Positions 56,097-64,000 of a stretch of DNA of 64,000 bases are shown here, piece after piece. Origin of the DNA: Amaranthus tricolor (Eukaryota > Streptophyta > Magnoliopsida > Caryophyllales > Amaranthaceae); NCBI RefSeq assembly GCF_026212465.1, contig NC_080057.1:19662962-19726961 (forward strand). Direction: 5' to 3'. The notes under the pieces were generated by a model, which saw nothing but the letters and a program-made list of their open reading frames with translations, was not told the DNA's origin and did no database searches. How positions within the stretch are numbered: position 1 is the stretch's first letter; each line of letters starts with the position of its first letter. The position numbers and the translations under genes are program-made.

Positions 56097-56457
56097 TTAG
56101 TGGCGGTAGTTTAACTTAACGAATGAACTATGTAATTTGATATGGATTCGTTGAACATGAATGAAATTGTGTTGAACTTTCGAGAGCATTTCCCCTTATT
56201 TGAATATGATTGTCTGTTTGATTTTGATTAAATTCATACTTAATTCTTGGCGGAATGATTCATCACCGAAAACTCTGAGTAATTAACATCATTTCATTCA
56301 TAATAAACATGTGATAATACGATAAAAATATATACATCTACATATATATTACAAATTATACACAAAAGTCCAAATGTTACAAATATTCAATATGTACAAA
56401 TGTTCAATATATACAAAATGTTACTAATGTTCAATATATACAAACAGTATACTAATG

Positions 56458-57355
56458 CTAATCCTCCTCTTGTACCCTGTCTAACTGTGACGGTTTACGA
56501 CGCCTCCTACGATAGTAAGAGGCCGTCGCATGACGCTCGGGTAGGGGAGGTGATTGATACTGGGATGATCCAGCACCCTGTGAGGACTCGGCACCATAGT
56601 CGGGGCACGTTAAGTCTACCTCCTCAAGATGAACATCGGCATGATGAGAAAATGACCCCTGCTCGTCCATAGTGGTGTCTGACACAGCAACTTCTGGAAT
56701 GAAGTGCTGAAACTGTGTCCCTAGGAGTATGCCTTGGGCAATCTCCCATACAGGCTTCTCCTGGGTGGAGCTGATGACAGCTGCAATGCCCTGTGCCTGC
56801 ATTAAGCCTAAAGTATTAATGAAATGTATAACATGTAAGTTCTATGGATAATAATCAACGTTGAAGAATACTCACAAACTGTGTCATCGTCAGTGCTGCG
56901 GGAACGTACTGGGCGGTCGTGATGATACCTCGTGGTGTCATCCATCGACGAGTGATGGAGAGGAACCTACGTCAAGTAAAGTGACAGTAGCCTCACCTAG
57001 AGGTAGGTGGAAGGTATGTGTCTCGTGGCGCCACTGCTCGACTAAAGCCGTGACTAGCGCCCGATCGACTCTCCCATAAGCGATGAGGTGGAAGTCGTAC
57101 AACCTCGCTCGCTGAAGGTAGGGGATGATCCGTGCGTCAATCTTCAACGGAGCAGAGTCGGGATGCCTGGTGTATATAGTCTCCGTGTGCAAACCTGAAC
57201 GCAAAGATTATATTAGCATAAAATTAAAGTATTAAGGCAAATACATTCAAAATACTAAGTTGACTAACCTGGACATCCCATAGTACACTGCTCCCGTGAT
57301 CCCCTTGCATCTTAAGCACACTAGGGTCGGGAGGGCCTGGAGCTGCTGGATCCAT
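56458..57355 (-). pseudogene. plant mobile domain (MAIN-like) fragment inside the MULE
   Basis: The minus strand starts MDPAAPGPPDPSVLKMQGDH at 57355. It continues after a possible intron with HPDSAPLKIDARIIPYLQRA and VDRALVTALVEQWRHETHTF, then HLPLGEATVTLLDV, the conserved start of the plant mobile domain (also in serine/threonine phosphatase 7 long-form and MAIN-like proteins). The middle is missing. The C-terminal part resumes ITRRWMTPRGIITTAQYVPA and MQAQGIAAVISS and ends at 56458. The apparent splice near 57269/57194 joins out of frame, so it is treated as broken. PMD genes are often carried by MULEs. Confidence 0.8.
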
Positions 57356-57462
57356 CTCTACTTTAATTCAACAATAACTTAGTTGTAGTTATAATTATAC
57401 GTAAAAAGACTTAAGAAATACTCAAATTTTTTACTTATGTTATTTATTTGTTTCCATAGTCT

Positions 57463-59980
57463 TTATGTTTCTATACTCAAGTACAGATACTGTTTACCTT
57501 GACGTGCAAGTTCACTGTTGTGACCCTCACTACCACACCGTCGACAAGCGTTGTGTCTCCTTGATCCTTCGTCCATCTCGTTGGCGATCCTCCTAGACTT
57601 AGGTCTTCCTAGTCCACGAATGAGATCTGGATCATGTATCACCTCAACACCGGTGTATTGAGGCCATGACCTCTTATCAATCAACGGCATGAATATGGAT
57701 TCATTTGTATTCACATAGCTCTGGATCGTGTAGCAGGAGTCCAAAAAACGCTCATACGATAAGTGTCTTTTAATACAAACGGCAAGAACATGTGAACAAG
57801 TTAAGTGATATATGGAGGGTTTGTTACAAGTGCATTTCATCTCTCTCAAATCCACACTTTGTATTTTACCACCCTTGGCGGATCCTCTATTACCATGTCC
57901 AGTCTTAACTTGAAAAAGGCCTCTTTTGTAGTCAAATGCGACGATCTCATGGAAGTTTGCCTTCTCAGTGTTACAGGTGATAATTCTTGTGGCGTGTGAA
58001 GTGTACTTACTTCCCTCAATTAGCCATGCATTTGCATTCTCCCGTCTTTTAACAAAATAATCATTAACACGGTAGAAGGTGAACTCCACAAGAGTAGTTA
58101 TAGGCAAGAAACGTACACCTTTCATCACGTTATTGAATACTTCGGCTAAGTTGGTATTAGTAACACCATACCTATACTCTCCATCATGACATATTGACTA
58201 TTTACACATATCACCAACTTGATCAATCCAAAAAAGAGCTTCTCGATTAGCAATACCAATAGCCTTTAATCCCTAGATTACCTTATGTGGTTGTCTTTGC
58301 TATTCAGTCCTTCCATACATCTTCTTCAGCTTCACATTACCCATTTGACGGTTGAAGTTACTTAACAAATGCCGCAATCAAAACCTATGATGGGCATTTG
58401 GAGGTTGCCATTCCGGCTCCTCCATGGTTGCTAGAATGCCCGCATGTCTATCAGAAATAACACATAAACCTAGACTATGCATCACATGCTTACGAATACA
58501 CGCCATAAACCAAGACCACGCAGCTATGCATTCTTTCTCTACCAAAGCAAAGGCAAGCGGGAAGATTCCCTTGTTTCCATCTTGAGCAATCGCAGTTAAT
58601 AATGTATGGCGATACTTACCATACAAGTGTATTCCGTCAATGGCAATAAGGGGTTTGCAATACTTGAACCCCTCAATACTAGGTTTAAAAGCCCAGAACA
58701 CACGTTGGAAAGTTCTAATACTAGGACGAAAGTACACACCAACATCATTATCTTCCTTAAAGAACCACTCAACTACAGTCCCGGGGTTAGAAACTTGCAT
58801 TGCTTTCAACAAGCGTGGAAGGAGAGGATAAGAATCTTCCCATGTCCCATAGATGGAGACAAGGGCTTGTTGTTTAGCACACCATGCCCACTTATAGGTC
58901 ACTTCGACACCAAATTGGTCTTTCACCATTTGTCGCACCACAGAGACCTTAATTAATGGGTCTTCAGCAACACAATTTCAAATAACATTGTTAATCATGG
59001 AAGATGTCAAATGAATGTGTCCAGCTTATACATTTTCAGTACTTATAGTACACAACCCCCATGCTTCCCTTTATATGTAACAATCTCCCATGAAGGTGAA
59101 TAGGAGCTCTTCCTAGCGCTTAGCCTCCAAGCACACTCTCTCTTACACTTCAAGGTGAGCACGGTTTGATTTGAAGTCTCAGTTCGTACTCAATGTTCCT
59201 ACGAATATGATACAATCTAACAGCGTCCAACAAGGCATCCTTGTTATCAAACATCATACCCTTTTGAAACTCTCCTTCATTGGTGTAGGTTGTATCACAA
59301 GCCTAAGACCTTCAAGAGTTGTCCTCAACGTGTTCATCTAGAGGGGGAACTAGTGCATAAGGTGTAGGAGCAACGATTGTTGGAATGTTGCCTAAGGTCA
59401 TGTCATTAGCTAGAGCCTCCTCATCAAAACCCACTTCGTCCTCAGAAGGAGCTTCAACGAATTCATTACTCTCACTATTAACATCATCCCAAGGCTCATT
59501 TGTATCTTCTAAGTTAAAAGTATCATCATTAGAAGGAGAAGAGGAAGATGGCGTAATGGGATTTTGGGTTTCTTGGGTAGGGAAGGGCGTAGGAGAAGGA
59601 GCAGAAGAAGTTATATTCAGGAATGCATTTTTTTCTACAACATTGATATCTTGATTCCCTAGGGGTACCTCTTCTACATATAACTCTAAAGAAGGAATAG
59701 AGGTAGACTTTGAATACTCCCATATCGCATCTATAGCCTCCTCATTCTCAACCGGAAGAGCTAAAAATTCACTCATATTGTATTTAAAACTTACATTAAT
59801 AGTACTTCTTGTAGTGTCAATGCCAATCTTAGAGCATATAAGATGTTTAAATTCATTCAAGTCCATGTTTGAGTTGCATGCAAACAGTTTACGTCTTCCC
59901 CCAACATACTTTACATTGCTACTACTTGATCGAATTGAACCATTCCAAAAACATACAACAGTCACACGAAATGAAGCCAT
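57463..59980 (-). pseudogene. MULE transposase (MuDR/MURA family)
   Basis: On the minus strand: a PB1-like N-terminus from MASFRVTVVCFWNG (59980) with an acidic, Ser/Pro-rich spacer; a DNA-binding part near 59250-58990 broken by stops; the DDE core 58941-58378 with PLIAIDGIHLYGKYRH and LCVISDRHAGI (first and second Asp), followed by an HxxC-type AHHRFCLRH; then 58128-57463 with a SWIM zinc finger (CTCNKPSIYHLTCSHVL) and a zinc knuckle (CRRCGSEGHNSELAR). The two later blocks share one frame with several stops between; the N-terminal block is in another frame. The protein would cut and join the TIR ends, but this copy is inactive. Confidence 0.92.
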
Positions 59981-60613
59981 TTCTACAACAATACGTACAA
60001 AATCAACATCACCATCAAGTTCATAAATATATGCATATATAACAACATTGATTAAATTTAGGGTTTGCATTCAAACATTCTCTAAATTAAACTCAAATTT
60101 AGGGTTTGCATTTAAACATTCTCTACATTAAACTCAAACATTTTCTAAATTAAATTAATGAACAAACAACCTCATTATGAAGATCATGGCAAATAACAAG
60201 TACATTTGACATATTCATAGAGTTTAAGTGTAAATGACCACTATAAATGACATATATTTTAAAATCAACAAGAACTAAAAAATTTATAATAAAAATGTAT
60301 CTTAATAAACTGGAGATCAACAAGAAGTAGTAAATTGCAAGTTTATGAACCTGCATTTATGTGAAAGTTGATGAAGAATTCGTGAACCCTAATTTTCGAA
60401 AAAAAAAACACAATAAAATAGTACCTTAATTGAATGTAGAAAGATGACAGAACTAATTAATAGTAGGAACTTGGAATTTGATGAGATTAATTGAAGGATT
60501 GAAGTTGATTTTAATGGTGGAGAGAAGAGGGAGATTTCGTGGGTTATTTTGCTGATACAAAATCGGGTGAAATGAGGAAGGAGGAAGAAGCTGTTGTATT
60601 TACAGACGCATTA

Positions 60614-60853
60614 GATCGTTGTTACTAACAACGACTTGACCTTGTTGACCAGTCAAACATTAGGTCGTTGTTAGTAACAGCGACATAAGCCTTGACTAAA
60701 ATTTTGACCATTTCTTTATACTTGCTGTTAGTAAGAGCAATTACATACCAAGCCTAGCTTTGAAACCAAAGACGCTTATTTTGGGAAAAAAGTTTGAACG
60801 AAACTTATTTTTTGAATAAAGTTATTAAATCATCTTATTTTTTTCAAATTCTC
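60614..60853 (-). repeat. MULE right terminal inverted repeat with three hairpins
   Basis: Reverse complement of the left TIR. Hairpins TCGTTGTTACTAACAACGA (60616-60634), one at 60664-60684 and TTGCTGTTAGTAAGAGCAA (60722-60740) mirror those on the left. Confidence 0.9.
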
Positions 60854-60863
60854 GTCAGGAATT

Positions 60864-61196
60864 GGTGTCCAAGTCATTTTGGCCCCGCAGATATCCTGTT
60901 GAGATATGGAGAATTTAGTGAGTTGAACATTGTATAGCTGAAGAAGTGATAGATTTGATGTATAGAAAGAAACAAGAGTGAATGACTGTCTACCTGTTAT
61001 TTTTTCTGCATGCAGAAATATTAAAAGAGCAGGAGATTGGAACCTCTCTATTATTACTAATGGAGGGTCCTATCACTTAATCTAATGGCTAGAATTGCTT
61101 GGGAGGATTTTGACATTTTATTTTTTATTTTAAAATATGTGTCAAAATTCTAGTATGGGTAATAAAGAAAAGTAATTGAGAGGATCTTAATACCTA
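60864..61196. other. intergenic
   Basis: Right flank of the MULE. No gene seen. Confidence 0.4.
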
Positions 61197-61452
61197 CTTC
61201 CTCTGTTTTAAAATACTTGCAAAGTTTGTTTTTTTACGTAGTTTAATGCACTAATTCAATGTTTAATATCTCTAATTATGTATAATAAAAAATTATAAAA
61301 TTTAATATTAATAATCTTGGCAATGAGATGAATAAAAAAAATCTTACTTGACTATATTTTAACTTATGTATTAACAGATCAATTATAAATTAAGAGTAAT
61401 GAATAAATAGTGTCGTTTTTTTAATGTTGCATGTAATTTAAAACGGAGGAAG
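61197..61452 (+). mobile_element. Stowaway-like MITE, second subfamily
   Basis: TA flanks (61195-61196 and 61453-61454). Ends CTTCCTCTGTTTTAAAATAC and ATTTAAAACGGAGGAAG are inverted repeats. The interior differs from copies A-E (AATCTTGGCAATGAGATGAA). Confidence 0.85.
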
Positions 61453-61959
61453 TACTATACCTCTCAAATTTTGATCCGATTTTATATTAATATAAAATTG
61501 GATTAAAATTAATAGGTCATAATGAGAGAATTTTGACCCTCAAAAAAGTTATCCAGCCTATAAAAAAAGAAGGATATCATAGGAGCAAAATCCAACCGTT
61601 TTAAGATATTTTGCAGTTCTACGTCATTATTTTGAGATCCATTATAAATTTTTTACGGTTCACTGTATTAATAAATAGAATCTCAAAATCTATTACATTT
61701 TACTTCACACATAGTGAAGTATCATATTTAATCATTATTATTATATCTGCTTATAGAAATACATAAATTAGTTCTTTTTTGCAAGAAAATATTTTCTTTG
61801 AAGGGATAAAAGACGAAAATATATTTTTTTTATTATAGCATCTACAACAGTGAAATATAATAGTCTAAAAAGGAATGAAACACGACAAACCAATAAAAAA
61901 GCTAATTCATAATTGATATTTCATAATAAATTAATTATAAATAATTTCTATATTAAGCC
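61453..61959. other. intergenic
   Basis: AT-rich sequence, nothing recognised. Confidence 0.4.
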
Positions 61960-62235
61960 GTGACAATTCGTCACACAATCTCACTGTGGCCCACTCATGT
62001 AGACACGAGACGCTCGCGGGCTCGTGCCCATAAACCCACGGGTTAAGAGCATTGACCTACACATACACTTGGTGAGGTTTATTATTTCCCAAAACCATAT
62101 AATAGTAGGGGATTAACTCACCTAATATATATATGCAAGTCCATAATCTACTATTTTATCGTGTGGAATATTATTTCACATGTGAAGTTATTTCCGAACG
62201 GAATAATTTCAAAAGTGAGTGACTTGTGTGATATG
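61960..62235 (-). repeat. dispersed LTR-type repeat, inverted relative to 51230-51500
   Basis: On the minus strand it reads ACCTCACCAAGTGTATGTGT, then CATGAGTGGGCCAC, matching 51230-51500 in order. Ends were not resolved. Confidence 0.5.
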
Positions 62236-62452
62236 TGTTCCTCGATAGTAACTTAGTTGGATTTTTAACACAAATATTAAGAAATAGTTATACAGTATTT
62301 TTCAAACGAAAGAAAAGTGAACTAAAAAAGGACCTGCAACTTCAATAGTATAAGTATATACACAAATGACCAAAGGCCATTAATAATGTCCCAATAGAAC
62401 AGCGATAATAACACAGAAAAATAAGAAAGACCAGCAATAATCAGTATCACAT

Positions 62453-64000
62453 TTATAGAGAGGCATAGCCAGCATCATTCGAGTCAGGCAACACCTCGAA
62501 CAAGTTTTTCGGAGAAGGCATGCCGCCTATCACATCGTCTTCAATGCCGCATTCATTTGTTCCTCTAGCGATCTTGAAGTATCCGTCCTGTCGCAATCAA
62601 AAAACGATTCTTAAGTCCTATTTATAGAATACACATTCACATATACTCGTATTATTTTAGAATGTCGGGAAAAGTAGTCATCTTTCGATGTGAAAAAAGA
62701 GAAGAAACTTACATCACCCCAGCTTCTGTTCCACTGATTTGCAAGGAGCTGCGAAGCACATCAAATAAGAAATCCCGCATCAATGACATTTTCTCATGCA
62801 ATAATGTCACTATCAGTTGTAAGTATTGCAGAACGGAGGTAATACTATATATAGTAAACAAATCTTGAGGGAATAAACTATAAAAGGAAAGAAAAACTAT
62901 ACCCAATAATCTTCTCCTTCAGCTGATGTCCCCCATCCAATTAGCTTCACAGCATGCCCTCCAAGGTACTCCCCAGTTAAATGCTTATATACCCCAGATT
63001 TGTAATGGGCAAAATCCTGTAACAAAGATATAACTAAAATCAGCAAATGTCGGAAGCAACTATACATCTCCATTTTGTCTGTTTCACGGCTGAGAATTGA
63101 TAGCTCAGATCAGAGCCGAGGGACTCTCTGGCTGCATCCTTCTTTTATAGGTATGTGTTGCCGCCTTCCTTCCCTCTCTAGGCCCTGATCATAATTTCCT
63201 ATGAGCGGGAAACACTGGGTACGATGGTAAGATCAGAGCACTGATGTAAAAATGATTTAGAATTCCGGCCTTGTACCTCAAAAACATCGAAATCCACCTC
63301 AACCGGCCCATTCTTATAGAGTTCAACCATGATCGAGTCTTTTTCAACTCTGTAGGCATTTGCACCATAGCGCTTTTGTTGTTGCCAGAGTTGATTACTA
63401 TCCACACATTTCCTTACACACTTTGGAGTAGGGTAGACGGGCTCACAACCTGGGTGGGAGCAACCAATGGGGTCGAAATATGGATCGCACTGTCATACAT
63501 AACATTTAGAAATCAGTGGAGAAAGATTCAAGGTTGCGAAGTTGGAGAAAAAAGAACAATTACTAGGCTTTCTGTTGAAGAGCGATCTTTTACCTCATCT
63601 GTGACAACACCATGATCCACAAAGTATCGCCAGGCGTAGTAAGGTGATCCACCATTACATCCAGATCCGCACAAGAATCCACAGCAAGCCAAGAGATCAT
63701 TAACTGATAACGAAATGTTCTACAAAGAAGACATTTTGGTGGGTTTCAAATGAGCTTAAAAATTTTCGATAGAGCAGAGAAAAGCTTATAAAGATGCGGG
63801 TGTGTACTAATTACCGTGCCATAATGAATACAGAAACGGTCTGACAGAGATTCAACAGCACCAAATGCCCAACAAGAACCACAGTGACCCTATACGACAG
63901 AGCACCCGAGTCAGCTCAACAAGTTCATAGTGTTAAAGAAACAAGTGTGATTGATCGAGAAGTACCTGGTCTGTCATACGATGTTAAGCAATGGCCCCAA
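62453..64000 (-). CDS. cathepsin B-like cysteine protease, 3' seven exons
   Basis: Minus-strand exons: >64000-63966 (partial), 63889-63815, 63719-63594, 63489-63277, 63016-62903, 62748-62713 and 62587-62453. All introns are GT-AG and phase 0 where checkable. The active-site Cys is in [16 protein letters not shown], His in [11 protein letters not shown] and Asn in [11 protein letters not shown], the papain-family triad. [17 protein letters not shown] is the region of the cathepsin B occluding loop. The protein ends [13 protein letters not shown]. The signal peptide and propeptide are off the window. Plant cathepsin B acts in vacuole and apoplast in cell death and defence. The partial exon at the edge reads through a TAA in the frame its neighbour needs, so this copy may be frameshifted there. 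Confidence 0.92.
63110..63215 (+). mobile_element. LINE/SINE-like 3' tail in a cathepsin B intron
   Basis: GAGCCGAGGGACTCTCTGGC, TATAGGTATGTGTTGCCGCC and ATGAGCGGGAAACACTGGGT, ending ACGATGGTAA, match the 3' part of the insertion at 22810-23178. It lies within the intron 63017-63276, antisense to the gene. Confidence 0.65.

Larger units (their letters stand above)
55273..60853 (-). mobile_element. Mutator-like element (MULE), 5581 bp
   Basis: The element is bounded by about 240-bp terminal inverted repeats and flanked by a perfect 10-bp duplication GTCAGGAATT (55263-55272 and 60854-60863). Left end GAAAATTTGG, right end CAAATTCTC. MULEs make 9-11-bp duplications and often have long TIRs. Contents, left to right: a GRF zinc-finger ORF (+), a plant-mobile-domain pseudogene (-) and a transposase pseudogene (-). 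The clean ends suggest fairly recent movement, but the transposase is now broken, so it would need help to move. Confidence 0.94.

Overview
The window reads as nuclear DNA of a flowering plant, most likely a eudicot. It is AT-rich, its genes have spliced exons with GT-AG introns, and it carries plant-specific families: a JINGUBANG-type WD40 protein, a plant cathepsin B-like protease, MULE transposons with plant mobile domain cargo, and a Cassandra LTR. The species cannot be fixed from the sequence alone.

Only three host genes look real. (1) A single-exon seven-blade WD40 gene lies on the minus strand at 9354-10592. (2) A five-exon alpha/beta hydrolase of the ABHD17 type lies on the plus strand at 49974-54615. 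It encodes 372 residues with a C-terminal basic-Ser-acidic decapeptide repeat. (3) The 3' seven exons of a cathepsin B-like cysteine protease lie on the minus strand at 62453-64000 and run off the right edge. Also present are a PIF1-helicase fragment (21941-22385) and an unidentified 58-codon ORF (39744-39920).

The rest is mostly mobile DNA. Left part (1-16 kb): a decayed Ty1/copia 3' end (1-1740), a solo Cassandra LTR with antisense 5S-like sequence (2550-2817), Stowaway-like MITEs near 8 kb, a 990-bp hAT-like non-autonomous element (11117-12106), and a minus-strand copia remnant (about 12340-16002) split by a 992-bp solo LTR with a perfect target duplication. Middle (16-37 kb): a tRNA-derived SINE, an (AT)n tract with an 18-bp higher-order period, LINE-like 3' tails, and a composite at 28330-36535. 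In that composite a Ty3/gypsy element sits inside a copia element whose LTRs are still flanked by TTTAA, and a later deletion fused gypsy RT to the copia pol linker. Right part (37-64 kb): a second hAT-like copy in inverted orientation (38166-39160), Tourist-like MITEs, a 1.64-kb solo LTR (44068-45705), a foldback pair member, a MITE carrying a 22-bp minisatellite, and a complete 5.58-kb Mutator-like element (55273-60853). The MULE has long palindrome-bearing TIRs, a 10-bp target duplication, a broken transposase, a GRF zinc-finger ORF and a plant-mobile-domain pseudogene.

The host genes do not form a pathway and are simply neighbours in a repeat-rich stretch. The best leads are the paired hAT-like elements with dense CGGGT/CGGTT subterminal arrays, the hairpin-bearing MULE and its passengers, and the SINE that appears to share its 3' tail with LINE-like copies here. 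I found no clear evidence of a wholly new system. All coordinates and TE boundaries were read by eye.
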